64,000 nt of DNA from Clarkia xantiana subsp. parviflora (GCA_036873135.1 JAPTYO010000002.1:17138452-17202451); one strand, 5' to 3'. Numbered from the stretch's first letter, positions 21,532-34,705 are shown. Numbers and translations: made by a program. The notes: generated by a model not told the origin, from the letters alone.

Positions 21532-22427
21532 TCTATAATAAATATAATAAAGTAATAAGAGAGAGGGTGGTTAAATATTATGATGCCACGTCAGCGATTT
21601 CGAGTTCCCCTTGCGTGCCACCTCACATCCTTTCTATTTGGGCCTATGTTGTACATATTATCTATAATATGTTTTTGGCTCATTGTTTCTATTAATACGT
21701 GTTTTAGGCCCACAATAAAAAATATATCTATTTCTTTAAAATTTAGAATTCAGCTTTACAAATTACATTTTGTTATTAACAAATGTTTAGGGTTTAGAGT
21801 TTGTTCATACAAAATAATTTCTTTATTATTTTCATATGATACTTCAGGTTTCAAGTTTTTTTATAACTGTTAAAATTAAAATAAAACTTTAATACATCAT
21901 TGTCATTAATATGACATTATGGATGTCGTATGATCATTTAATAATTTCTTTATTATTTTCCTATGATACTTTAGGTTTCAAGTTTGTTTATAACCGTTAA
22001 AATTAAAATAAAACTTTAATACATCATTGTCCTTACTATGACATTATGGATGTCGTATGATCATTTAACAATATTACTAACTCTTAAATTCACAAAAACA
22101 AAAACATTGCATTCGTACAACCTAAAATATAATTAAATATTCCAAACTAATTAATTTACTTTTTAATACATTACAAAATCTTCCATATCACAGCATTTAT
22201 ATTTAAATTTATATTACTCGAGTTTTTCTTACATTCTTCAACTATATAATATTATAATCTATTTGTTAAATAACAAATTACTAATAATAAAAATTCTATT
22301 ATGAAGGAGTACGTACGGTTTTACTCACTCTTCAATTCATTATACTCAAGTAGTATTAATATCATGTCAAGTGCAATCAACACTAAAAAAATTACAACAT
22401 ATACGCAACCTAACAAATTATATGACC

Positions 22428-22430
<3 letters not shown>
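21532..22430 (+). mobile_element. Helitron D, lacking the 3' terminus
   Basis: It has the shared 5' region, then a longer body that includes an internal ~100-bp duplication (tttcctatgatactt...atgatcattta, near 21830-22070). It ends within tatatgaccc, where a (TATC)n tract leads into Helitron E. About 130 bp of the 3' end seen in E is missing. Confidence 0.7.
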
Positions 22431-22479
<49 letters not shown>

Positions 22480-23429
22480 ATATATAATAAAGAAATAGGA
22501 GAGATAGTGGTTAAATATTATGATGTCACGTCAGCGATTTCGCGCTACCCTTGCGTGCCACCTCACATCCTTTCTATTTGGGCCTATGTTGTACATATTA
22601 TCTATAATATGTTTTTGGCTCATTGTTGCTGTTAATATGTGTTTTAGGCCCACAATAAAAAATATATCTATTTCTTTAAAATTTGGAATTCAGCTTTACA
22701 AATTACATTTTGTTATTAACAAATGTTTTAGGGCTTAGAGTTTGTTCATACAAAATAATTTCTTTATTATTTTCCTATGAAACTTCAGGTTTCAAGTTTG
22801 TTTATAACTTTAAAAATTAAAATAAAACTTTCATACATCATTGTCCTTACTATGACATTATGGATGTCGTATGATCATTTAACAATATTACTAACTCTTA
22901 AATTCACAAAAACAAAAACATTGCATTCGTACAACATAAAATATAATTAAATATTCCAAACTAATTAATTTACTTTTTAATACATTACAAAATCTTCCAT
23001 ATCACAGCATTTATATTTAAATTTATATTACTCGAGTTTTTCTTACATTCTTCAACTATATAATATTATATTCTATTTTTTAAATAACAAATTATTAATA
23101 ATAAAAATTCTATTATGAAGGAGTACATACGGTTTTACTCACTCTTCAATTCACTATACTCAAGTAGTATTAATATCATGTCAAGTGCAATCAACACTAA
23201 AAAAATTACAACATATACGCAACCTAACAAATTATATGACCCTAATATATCATTTCATTTGAATATACAAATTCTAACTATATACTATTTAACATAACAA
23301 TAACAATTCATATATATATAATCACAAATATTCATTAAAATAAATTACTCTCGAAACGTAGACTAAATAAACAAATAAAAATATTCACAATTTAACGTAT
23401 CCCGCGCGTAGCGCGGGATTAGCATCTAG
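22431..23429 (+). mobile_element. Helitron E, complete non-autonomous copy
   Basis: The 5' TC lies inside a (TATC)n tract (about 22431-22478). The 3' end has the perfect hairpin CCCGCGC-GTA-GCGCGGG (23401-23417), attagcat, CTAG (23426-23429) and T. No Rep/helicase ORF. Its body matches D closely. This copy best defines the family: TC start, 3' hairpin, CTAG end and A/T insertion site. Confidence 0.82.
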
Positions 23430-24087
23430 TTTTTATATAAAGTAGGAGGAGAGATAGTGGTTAAATCATACGATTTTACGTCAGAATTTCCAAACTCTCA
23501 TTGCGTGCCACCTCACCTCATTTTCATTATTGGGTCATCTAAAACCTTCTAACTTCTAGGCCCATCTATTCATTTTCCACTCACTCTCGGCCCACTCATT
23601 TCTATTCTTTTATAAATATAAGGTCCTAAACAATAAAATCTATATATATAATCTTTTACAAATCTAAGGCCCTAAACAATAATATATATATAAAATAAGG
23701 ATCTATATATATATATATATTAAAGCAAAATGAGAGATACTAACAGTTTCATTCTCAGCGCGACACGTCATCATCTTAAAACCAATAATAATTGAATATG
23801 TATTAACACAAATTACCAATAAAAAATTGACGTATCATACTTCTTCCCTTGATCGATTTCTATTCTTCAGCAATCGTCTTTACAAGTTACAATAAATATA
23901 ACAGCTAATCTATATTTCTGTATCTCAATATGCGTAAAGATAAATATAACTAAAAATAGTTGTACAATTTAAATTTTTTATTCTCATCGGATGAATTTAT
24001 ATTTCTTAAGTTCTATGTTATTTTTAATTTTCAATAGTATACATACATATTGAATGTTACAATTTATTAAGTAGGTTCAGCACCTAG
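23430..24087 (+). mobile_element. Two further Helitron-like copies, diverged
   Basis: A leader at 23430 (tataaagtaggaggagagatagtgg) starts directly after Helitron E. A second leader, atctatatatatatatat then attaaagcaaaatgagag, starts near 23700. The latter ends cagcacCTAG (24084-24087) followed by T, without a clear hairpin. No coding frame. Confidence 0.5.
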
Positions 24088-24264
24088 TATAATAATAATT
24101 CAGTACAATTAACTTCAATTCATATCTTGTGTACAGCACAAGTAAATCAATTAAAACAACATGGTACTGATGTGGTTACAATGCCAAACAAGTTCATATG
24201 ATTCAAATCTCTCAGAGAGATGAATCGTTTAATTTAGGATCCAAGCAATTGATGCTACTGTGTT

Positions 24265-25738
24265 TTAGTGTTCCTTGCTGGAGTTACTGTTGGATTCTTT
24301 CTTCGAATGGATGGCTTCAACAAGGGCCTCGATCTCTTCCTTTGCTCGTTGAAAGACATTCGGACCTTTAACATCACTCACATCGGTGTTTTCGTCAATG
24401 TCGTCGCTTCGGCCATGAGTTTCTTTGTGATGGCGGTGGTGAGTTGGGGAGCTCTTCAAATGCATGAACTCTTCAATCTCCTCCTTTGCTCTTTCAAACA
24501 GATTTGGTGACTTTCCACCGTTTTCTGCAAAAATGAAAACTTAGACTCCAAGAAACCCGAATCTAAGTAGAAAGAGATTATATTGGTCCCTTAGAACCAA
24601 TATTACCTGTCAATCACGTATTTTTTATTTTGCACAAATCAAAATAAGAAATAGAGTTAATAACTAAAAAAACTGTCAAATGTTTATCATACGTTAAAAG
24701 TAGATGTTTAAAGTTTGAAATGTTAAAATTGGCAGTCCCAGGTTTCATTATTGTTGAGTGTCTCCGCGCGTCTTATCATCTATCAATCATTTTCATCAAC
24801 TCACTCATAATCCATCACTCATTACTTTTCACAAAATCGTCAAATTTCACCCAAAAGTTGAACATCTAAAATAAAAGGTTTCTAGCAGAGTGGTGTTGAG
24901 CGATTTCCAACGACAACGAAGCGGGATTTACTTGCACAGATTTGGCCAGCTTCTTAGGTGACGGTCCCGGCAAGATGACGAGAAGGGAGTGTGTATGGGA
25001 GCTCGAATTTGACAGTCGGTTTCGTCGGAATTGACTTCTCTAAAGTAATCACACCGAGACACCACATTTTAACAAAATTGAAACCTTGGACACTACAGTT
25101 TAATATTTGAAACTTCATACACCTACTTTTAACATATGGTAAACCTTGGACAGTTTTTTAGTTATTAACATACGCTTACAAATCTTAATCACTAGGAAAA
25201 GAATAACGAAACAAAATATGAAATTCAACAGCAAAATTAGTAACATGTTTTTTGTTCCATTCAAAATCTACTCACCAAGAATTTAACCTTTTTTTAAAAA
25301 AAAAATTCACCATGAGATCCACACATGGTATACTCTTTTGCTTGTAGCTTGGTGATACATTTTACTTTCTTGGGAAACAAGGCATATGAACCAAAGAAGT
25401 ACAGACCTGACGGGGAGTTTCTATCACTGGGTTTAGACTCGGCCTCCTTAACATGATCCCTGCAAAACATTAATCCATAAGGACTCGCAGCGGGGTTTGA
25501 CAGTGAGTGGTTGCTTAGAGATATATATACAAAGGCCAACAATAAGGACTCAGAACCTTTTCTCATCGGAATGAGAGTCTTTCTTGGTATGAATCATTTG
25601 AACAAGAGCCTCGATCTCTTCCTTTGCTCGTTCAAACACATTTGGAGCTTTGATATCACTCACTGGAGTGTTCTCGTCAATGTCATTGCGATTCCCGTGA
25701 GTTTCTTTGTGATGATGAGGCGATTTCTCATTCTCCAT
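24265..25738 (-). CDS. Plant protein with three ERAKEEIE repeat modules
   Basis: Three coding exons (minus) join in frame: 25738-25557, 25459-25407 and 24524-24265. All junctions are GT-AG; the CDS of 495 nt gives 164 residues. A non-coding first exon probably lies at 26345-26231 (CT-rich, donor GTAACG), with an acceptor near 25763. The protein holds three copies of a helix-like module: APNVFERAKEEIEALV, SPNLFERAKEEIEEFM and GPNVFQRAKEEIEALV. Between modules are His/acidic linkers of the form HHKETHG..DDIDENT..SD. It has no signal peptide or membrane segment, is highly charged and is probably soluble. Similar modules occur in uncharacterised plant proteins; I know of no assigned function. Phase agreement at both junctions (2/1, then 1/2) supports one gene rather than two paralogues. 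Intron 3 carries a small TIR element. Confidence 0.75.
24656..25169. mobile_element. Small TIR element inside intron of the repeat-protein gene
   Basis: The left end gttaataactaaaaaaactg recurs inverted at the right end (cagttttttagttattaac, ending 25169). Inverted similarity extends about 120 bp inward. The 514-bp element lies wholly inside the 24525-25406 intron. Its ends resemble the element at 43310-43815 (gtctc, caaggtttcaattttg motifs), suggesting one family. Confidence 0.7.
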
Positions 25739-26230
25739 TCCTTTACTTTTCCTTCAGCTGATCTGTTTGCTTGTAAAAACCCTAATCAAGAGAGATTTCT
25801 TAAGTTCCTAGATAAATAAAACTTTCTTTTTTGGTTCTCCAAACAGGTAAAATAATTTATAAAATGAAAATTGCAGCGAATATGACATTTTTTCAATTTC
25901 TTTCTTTAATTGGTTCATCAATTTCCAGAACAAGACAAATTTGCAGGCATTTTTTTTTCTGGCAATGAAAACCAAAAGGCAGACTAAAGCATGGAATTGA
26001 ACATCAAAATTAAAACGGAAGCAGATGGTTTGATTTTCATCTACCCAGAACATCAAGCCTTGTCATGTCGAACAAGAAAACAGATTCGGTGAATTAATGA
26101 ATAATCAATTGCATTGTATTAATTGAAAAGGTAAATTAACTAAGCAGGTGGGTTTCGATCATCACCTATTGCAAGAGACTGAAGAACTCCGACCAAACAA
26201 AACCCAGAAAGAATGAAATAAATTCGTTAC

Positions 26231-26345
26231 CTCAAGGAGACCAACCTGATGAAGAGAAGAATCAATGTCGTACTTTTTAACAAACAGTTTTCTTTCCGGT
26301 TGGTCTTGGCTGGCGCTGTCTGTTTGATTGAGAGAGAGAGAGAGG
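26231..26345 (-). promoter_or_regulatory. Probable 5' untranslated exon of the repeat-protein gene
   Basis: On the minus strand a CT-dinucleotide tract (CCTCTCTCTCTCTCTC) and a leader end at CTTGAG followed by a GTAACG donor at 26230. CT tracts are common in plant 5' UTRs. The intron to exon 2 would be about 470 nt. Confidence 0.5.
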
Positions 26346-26833
26346 AAATCAAAGGTGTCCCCTTTTTACCCGAAACGAAACAGAGTATTGGGCCTGAGCA
26401 GTCGCTCCAATTATTCGAAGGCCCTGAAAATTACGTGTTTGGGCCATTCATGCAGATGAAGCCGGCAATTAACTAGTTCATGCCTAACGAGCAAAAAATA
26501 AAAAAATAAAACTAGTTCATGCCTTTCATGCTGTGGATCCACAATCATTTACTATTTTTTTATTCTAAAAAAAGGCCAAATTTTTAATTCTCAATATAAA
26601 AAGTTCAAATTGTGGCAATATATAATATAATGTTCAAATATATAGTTGTGCTGATGTTTTCAAACTTTTATATTGAGCACTATAAAATGGATAAAGGCAA
26701 TTATGGGATCTAAATAGTGACAAACTAAATTTTCAAATTACCTTATTTAGTAGCTATGCCTATAACTGATAAATATATATTATTGTTATTAGTTATTTAA
26801 ATTTAACAAATATAACTCATTAATAATATTATT

Positions 26834-26879
<46 letters not shown>

Positions 26880-27099
26880 TATTACAAAAATTAGAATAAT
26901 TAACCTTTATTCTGTGCATTTATTTCATTTATCATAATTTATAAATACTAAATAGAATGTTGATTGACATTTACTAAATTATAAAATAGAATGACTACTC
27001 ATGCAAAAAAAAAATTGTATCTACCTTTATGAATATCAGTTTTCATATTCGGTCATGACGACCAATTACTAAAATAAATTTTATTATTAATTTATTTTA

Positions 27100-27130
<31 letters not shown>

Positions 27131-30100
27131 TCTATTTAAATTATTAATAGCTATTATCCCATTATAAATTTTAAATACTTTCAAGTTTATTGTAAGTTTT
27201 CATTGTTGATGAGATTATAGATTAGATAATTATATTTTCACTTAAAAGAATTATATTTAACATTATGACCTAACATACAAATTAAATCTTTAGTTATTAT
27301 TTAAACATAGAAATATACTATCAAATACGTGTAAACAATATATAAAAATATATCATATACTAGAATTATAAGAATATATTTAACAATAATAATTTAATAT
27401 TTTTTCTTTTAATATTTTGATGGTTTTTAATGGATATACCTGATTTTTTTTAAATCATAAGCATACACTCATATATAAGTTAAAGTATTAAATATACTTT
27501 GAATGCGTGTAGCAGTGTTTCATTTGCATAGAATTAAATATTTAAAATAAAAAAATAATTATTAATATCAAATTTGAATTTTTAAAATATCCCAATAATT
27601 CTATAAACGAATTATTTATCGTGCAACGCGCAAGTCAACCAAATGGTAATATAATAATTTGGATATGGTTATGTAGTTTTGACATGTGAGTTTTATAACC
27701 TTATTTTATCTCTTAACTTTATTTAAATGATTTTTTTTCCAACTGTTTAAAATGACTTCATTCAATCAGTCAATGTGAGTTACATACCACTGTTATTTTT
27801 TAACACGTGTAGTTTTAGATTTAATTGAAAGTTATCATTCACTTTTAACTTCTATTACATTTACAAATTGATCAAAATAAGTGTTGCACACTAATAATAT
27901 AAAAATTTAAAATTTGTACTAACAATTAATTTAAAAAATTGCACTAAAATGAGGAACAAAAAACTAATAATGAAAGCATGAAAAAGCAGATAATAAGTAA
28001 TCTGAAAAAAAATAGTCAAACAATAAAACTTTACACTAAATATATTGACTTAGGATATTTTTTTTTACCAAAATACATAACTAAAAATTAGTTTCATAAT
28101 TTTTATTTTAAAATTGATTAACTAGTTCAAATGAAATTAATAAAAATAAACAAAATGATAAAATGATTATAGGTGGATATTTTAGGCTTTATCAAGTAAA
28201 ATTATAATATATATTACTATTTTTGTCTTTATAATTTTTTTAAAAATTACAAATAAAAATGGAAGGAATAAATGAAAAACGATTCGATTCAAAATAATAT
28301 TTAAATAAATGAATAATGAAATAAGAAAACTATGCACTAAATATGTTGCACTTAGGACATTCTTTAGTTAAATACATAACTTTTGTTTCATATGTTTTTA
28401 AACAATTTGATTAAATAATTATAAGTAAGTTAATAAAATTAAATATAGATATAAGTAGATATTTTAGAAAGTAAAATTAATATATATATATATATATTAC
28501 TATTTTTTCTTTATAAAATTAAAAAATATATATATATATAAATGGTAAATTGAAAGGAATAAATGAAAAGTGAATTTGATTCATGGATTTTTATGATATG
28601 ATACTGTGTAATTTAATAAATTTATAATAAAAATATATTCTGTAGTTGATATAATTAATAGATTTAAATATTTTTTTTCTTTCTAACATTTAAAAAAGAA
28701 AATTAAGAAGCATACCAAAAAATATGCCCATCAGATATTATATTTCTCTACAAAAATTAAGTTATTTTTTGCTAGACATAAAAATTAAGTTGGATAATTA
28801 ATCCAAAGTATATTAATAATAAAAGTTTGTTCAATTTTTGAGTTGGAAATAATCTTATTAATCATACAAATATAATAACATATATAATTAAAAAGTATGT
28901 GCATTTCCTTGATTTTTTTTACTTATATATAAATAATATTTTCTTTTTTTATAATTATGTTATATTTATACAACGATAACTTTACACTCCGTTTCGTGCA
29001 AACTGCAAATCATCAATCAATTTTCTAATTTAATATATGAGATATATATATATATATATATATCATATGTCTATCAACAACTCACATAATGGGGTCGCTG
29101 AAACTTCATTTTCAATTTAATGTGAGTCTCATTAATTATTGTTTTTTTTTGTTGGATCATATTCTACCCAAATACAAAAAAGAGTGAAATCATAATAAAT
29201 ACACACCAAAGCTCACCGCTAGTCACATCTGGACCACTTTTTTTTTTTAAATAATAAACAGTTATTATGAAATTGCTACAGTTTCTACGTGAGAACTTCC
29301 AAAGTTTAAAAAAAATCCCAAAACTATCACAGTACTCTATACTATGTGTTCTAATATTACTAATATTTTCGCATTCTGATTATTCTGTAACTTTATTTTA
29401 ACCATTTTGTTTTTACCAGATTCCATAATTAAAATACTATATGTAGTATTATGGGTCGTAATTTTTTTTTGGCCAAGTTAAGTTGGATTTTTTATTAAAA
29501 AAAAAAAGAAGCTGGATCATATATTTCGTTGGATTTTTGCGAAGACGAAGAAGAAAGGATTCACCAAAAAAAAAAAAGACGAAGAAGAAAGGGAACAGAT
29601 AAGATACACGTGGTTTATGACCAACAATGGTCAAGGTCAACCATCGGTACAGCCACTTGCTCCTGCTACTTGAGCTACGAGGCAGTTGCTCAATAGCAGC
29701 CAAATATTTGTCTCTTTGCATTGTCTCGTTTCTCAATAATTTCTCAATAATAATACATACATATTTTAATAGTGCCACATGTTTACATTTTTGGATCATA
29801 TAATTTAATGGTAAAACAATTTTATTTATTTATATTTGAAAATATTGTTTGATTGTGCCAAACATTTAAGAAATGACAATTTTGTTATTCTCGCGTATGG
29901 CTTTACTAATAAAATATATTAGTTTAATTTTTTTTAAACAATTTAGAGAATATTTTTGAAATTTTCAAAGTTATTTTAATTTTCAAAGTAATTTTAAATT
30001 TTGATAAATTACATTTTGAAATTAATTAAATTCTGATGAAAAGGTGTAAATACTCATTAAAAATAGGAAAAATTATATAATTCATAAAAATAATATAATT

Positions 30101-31070
30101 TTCTAAATATTTTATGTAATTATTTTGAAATTTTTGTGAATAATAAAATTTCCCTATTTTAATGAAATTTTTCACTTTTTCTTAATTTTCAAACTTTAAT
30201 AAATTTTAAAATGTAATTTATTATAATTTGGTAGCTCTACTTAGAATATGCATATGAGTTGGATGGGTTGAGCCACATAAGTATAAAAAGTAAGTAATTT
30301 GTTCGACTGTACAAATATAACCTAGCAATTTGTTCGACTGTTTAAATATTAGCTAACACTTTTCTGTATTTTTATCTTGTGCGTAGACACTTGATTTATT
30401 AAGTTCACATTAGACGAAAATTCTAATGGAATATAAAGTTTTAAGTTGGTATTTGTAGTAATATTAGTGTTTATTGTAGTTAACTCGACGAATAAGATAG
30501 ATATGAGGTCGTTGACTAATATAGTGATACACAAATATATAATTAAGTTGTCTCTTGCATAACATCCCACATCCCAGTGATCTCACTATTTTAATTTATA
30601 TTATAATAATATTACCGAATACCATCATTGAATCTTATTTATTAGTAATGAAAATTCGGATTATAATATGATTAACTTATAAATTCGTTTTTGTAAATTT
30701 ATATTACAATAACATACGTAAATTATAAATATATAATAACATGTGTCTGTCTATATAAAATTATAGTTATTTAATTACGATATTTAAGAATAAAAATATT
30801 ATATTAAATGAAACAAATATTTTTGTAGAGATTAAATTTATAATACAATCTTATTTAATGATGTGGAATTTGACGTGGCATTCTTGTTAATTCTGATGCG
30901 TTTTAAAGTTTAAAATTGTCAATTTCACCACATGAAGTTTTTTAATTTAATCAAATTTTTTGTATAGATTAAATTTATAAAATATTATTTAAAGTTGTAG
31001 AAATTAACGTTACATCTATATTGACTTTTAGTGTGTTTTAAAGGTTGAAATCGTCATGTAACATTTTTTA
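26346..31070. other. AT-rich intergenic, TA microsatellites, no gene seen
   Basis: Very AT-rich. (TA)n tracts lie near 26838-26878, 27100-27122, 28480-28500 and 29042-29062. A minus-strand 116-codon frame at 29449-29799 is low-complexity and not convincing. No terminal-repeat pair was found. Some parts look like decayed element sequence, but I could not define boundaries. Confidence 0.55.
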
Positions 31071-31410
31071 ACTAGGTTAAAGGGTCTGGCTTTTGGTGTC
31101 ATATGTTTTTTATGCTATATGTTTGGGGTTTGTATATTTTGTATGCTTCTGTTACTTCTCCGTTAAATTCCATTGTTAAGTGGTCACTTGTCGTGCACAT
31201 GACCCTCTAAGAAAAAAAAAACATAAATGAATGAGATAATGATTGAATTACCCTTACCTCACATTAGCCTTAGAAGCCCCCTCCAGTCGCAGTTCTCACC
31301 GTCGATCGGCCCTTCATTCGCTCATGCTCAAGAATGTCGTCTCCTTACAACTAAAAGTATGGGAGGACGGTCTCACGAAAGTGGTTAGAATCAAATAAAT
31401 AAAAAGTACT

Positions 31411-32027
31411 TGTTTCGTTCGAACCCGCTTAATGTAACGGACTCGACGAATCTTCAATCTGATCGTTGTGTTCGGTCCTTCAACTTCAGACTCCTAACTT
31501 CAAGCTTGTCGTCCGGACCTGCACACAGGGGCAGTAACCAGCACGGAGGGGGGGGGGGGGGTGGTGCCGGTTGAGCCATCTCCGATGCTTAAATGAGAAT
31601 TCTAGAGAGAGTAAGCTAGAGAGAGGTTAGAGCTTCTAAGCCAATCTCAAGTGAATGTAAAGTAAAATGGGTGGCCTAGGTTCCTATTTATAGGCAACCT
31701 TTGAACTGATCCCGATTTTTGTGCGGTTTGATGCCGGTTTAAAGGAAAGTGCGAACCGTCGTCTGGTTTGATCAATGTTGGCTATTAGAAAACTCTAACT
31801 TGGTGTGAGGACACAAGTGGAATACGCGCGCTGCAGACGACGACTCGGATCACGTCAGGTTCGGACGATCCTGGCACGATCCAGGTCGTCTAGGGCAATC
31901 CGGACGCGGGTGCGCGCGTCCGGACCATTTTAAACCACGTGAGCGTATTTTTGTCGTTTATGTGATTTTGACGTGTTTGCGAAGTCCGAAATGTAAATAC
32001 GAACCTGAATTGGGCATATATCCATCA
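31411..32027 (-). repeat. E2 3' LTR (617 bp)
   Basis: On the minus strand it begins TGATGGATATATGCCC next to the polypurine tract and ends ...CGAAACA. It contains a TATAAATA box, GCATCGGAGATGG (one change from the consensus) and the C-loop hairpin (31536-31572), whose loop has a much longer C run than the 5' LTR copy. Confidence 0.88.
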
Positions 32028-32584
32028 CTTGCCCCCGAGTCAAGTAATGGCTTGACCCTCACTTGACTTTATTTTAAGATAGTATACATGTCCAATTTGG
32101 GTCCGATGCTGACCTCAGGCAATGGTTTATTGTCTGTTGGGCACGCGGGCCTTTATTTCGCCCAACTTTCTTTTTCTTGACGAGTATTTGATATCTGCTG
32201 ACAAGATTAGTGTAACAGATATGTATTTATATTCGAAAAACATATGCGACGAGTTATAAATTTATGTAATAATGTTCATGGGTGTCAACATGCATAAGAA
32301 TGTACTAATCATGAATGCGTTAATAATGGACACATCCGACGCGCGCGTGACGAATGCGTCAATAAGGATGTACATGATGTGATGACGTGTTATTAATAGT
32401 AAAATCATGCAATCGACTATGTGATGATGAAAACATGGATCATGGTTTAAGATAAATAAATCATGTACATATAACACATGAGTATGATTGCACATGTCGA
32501 GTCTAAAAATGACGTGTGTTGTAACAAGGATGTAAAAACACTTAGTCCTGTCACTAAGGACTTGTAGAAAATAGAGAGGGATCA

Positions 32585-33190
32585 AGGATTACCCATAGGA
32601 TCAAACAATATTAGTGGAAATAGGAGAGAGAATATCCATAAACCTCCACGCTTAATAGTTTTTAGGAGCACTCTCATTTCTTGGAGAAGAAGAAACTTTG
32701 ATGTGGCAAATTTGGAGGCCAAATATTTGAAGACCGAGCAATTTCCGGGCAGTCGTCTAACCATCATCAACGGTGAGATTTCTGGCAGGAGGAGGAGGCC
32801 ACGGCACGGCGAAGCACAGCGGCGTGTGACGGTGGTGGGCGACTTTGGCAGCGACGGACAGCTTTCCGGCATCGTCTCGTGGTGGTGAGTCCAATTCTGG
32901 GTATGGCTAAAACATTTGCAACCTTATTTAGACTCAATTGGATCTTGATTGTCTCTTGAAATTGATTACTCTAGTATGCCCACAAGGTGTTTGATAAAAT
33001 TCCTACAAGAGGTTAGTTCCACAAATCGGCCAAAATTTTCGCTAAGTGCTGAAAATTTATAAACATGATTGTTAGTAGTAATACTCCCCTCATGTATGAT
33101 TGTCATTCTCGACATGTTGCACCATGATGTAGATAGCGTTCGAACATGCTTGATGTTGATTATTGATAGTTGATCATTGTCATCTCTTTT
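32585..33190. other. E2 internal region, nothing identified
   Basis: A short plus-strand Arg/Gly-rich frame (32703-32888) overlaps a Pro/Ser-rich minus frame. Neither looks like a known protein. The stretch otherwise reads as retroelement spacer. Confidence 0.4.
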
Positions 33191-33740
33191 ATGATAAAAC
33201 ACTTAGAGAATATTTCTTGATGGTTGGTGTTTACCACTTGACATTTGTCGTCTGTCGACTGTCGTCTGCTACCATAGTGGAACATTTATAAAATATTTCT
33301 TGATAGTCGACACTTGTTACCTGTCGACTGCTGACATGGTAGAACACTTAGAAAATATTCCTTGATAGTTGACGCTTGTTATCTGTCGACTGCTGACATA
33401 GTAGAACACTTAGAAAATATTCCTTGATAGTCGACGCTTGTTATCTGTCGACTGCTGACATAGTAGAACACTTAGAAAATACTCATTGATAGTCGACGCT
33501 TATTATCTGTCAGCTGCTGACATGGTGGAACACTTAGAAAATATTCCTTGATATTCGACGCTTGTTATTTGTCGACTGCTGACATGGTGGAACACTTAAA
33601 AAATATTCCTTGATAGTCGACGCTTGTTATCTGTCGACTGCTGACATGGTGGAACACTTTAGAAAATATTCCTTGATAGTCGACGCTTGTTATCTGTCGA
33701 CTGCTGACATAGTGGAACACTTAGAAAATATTCCTTGAAT
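33190..33740. repeat. 62-bp tandem array in E2
   Basis: About nine direct copies of a 62-bp unit with core tagtcgacgcttgttatctg and a tail gaacacttagaaaatattcc. Spacing is exactly 62 between well-conserved copies (for example 33428 and 33490). The first two copies are diverged. No coding frame. Confidence 0.9.
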
Positions 33741-33937
33741 GCCAATATACATGTTGTAAACCTGCATTAATTAGAAGATACATGCAAGTATAAACGTTAG
33801 TGCTATAATCATATTTGCACTTGTCACCTTAAGCGAAGGCATAGTGTTATGTAGTCACGCGTAGATCACATAATGCACGTAGGTTTCGGGACGAGGCCCA
33901 TGTCGACATAGAGTTGCCCCCTGAGGGGGATGTTCGC

Positions 33938-34705
33938 TGTTGCGTCCGGATGAACTATGTCGTGGGGACGCGTCTGTTCGCGTGGTTGTGCGGGCCTTTG
34001 TAACCCTTCCGTTGGGAGGAGGTTGGGCCACTGACGAGTGTTCAGGCTTGCTCCAGTACGAAGTCTGTGTCTCGGTACGGCTGTGACACGGTAAGGTTGT
34101 GACCCGGTAAGGTTGTGACTCGGACGTCGGATCCTGCGCAAAGGACCAATGCTAGCACGGAGAGGGGGGGTGGTGCTAGCGGAGCCCTCTCCGATGCTTA
34201 AGTCACTATAGTGGCAAAAAGGTAATTTCTAGAGAGAGAGAATTTCTAGAGAGAAGTCAGAGCTCAAAATACCAAAGTTGGGCAAATGAGAGAATGTGTG
34301 AAAATGGATGGCCAAGACCTCCTATTTATAGGCTTTCTTGGGACCGGACCCGGTTTTAGAGCGGTTTGATGACGGTTCAAGATCATGCGGTAACCGTCAT
34401 CCATATTGGTGATGTGCGAACTTGACTTCTCTACACGTAACGGTAATCGCGGATACGGTAGTCGCGCGATACCCGTAGGGTAATCCGGACCTCGTCGAAT
34501 TTGGGCAATTCGGCGAGGTCCGGATTGCCAAGCAACCCGGACCTCCGGATTGCAAGCAACCCGGAGGTCCGGTCCGGACGCGCGTAAAGGCGCTTCCGGA
34601 CCGTTTTGATACCGTGGGAGGTGTTTTTAAACCGATATGTAATTTTCGACACGTTTACGAGGCCCGAAATGTAAACACGAACCCGAATTGGACATTTATC
34701 CATCA
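33938..34705 (-). mobile_element. Solo LTR inserted in E2 (768 bp)
   Basis: It is flanked by the 5-bp duplication TTCGC (33933-33937, 34706-34710). On the minus strand it starts TGATGGATAAATGTCC and ends CGCAACA, with TATAAATA near 34330-34323, GCATCGGAGAGGG, and a perfect 8-bp hairpin GCTAGCAC/GTGCTAGC (34180-34151). It is related to, but clearly distinct from, the E2 LTR. It most likely formed by LTR-LTR recombination of a full element. Confidence 0.9.

Noticed and set aside
22431..22478. (TATC)n microsatellite as an independent feature
   Set aside because: It is the variable 5' start of Helitron E; shorter versions occur in B and C.
24265..25738. Two separate paralogous small genes
   Set aside because: A 53-nt exon with good splice sites joins them in phase; a single gene explains more.
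29449..29799. Minus-strand 116-codon frame as a gene
   Set aside because: Low-complexity Phe/Lys-rich ends from poly-A/T runs; no domain or splice support.
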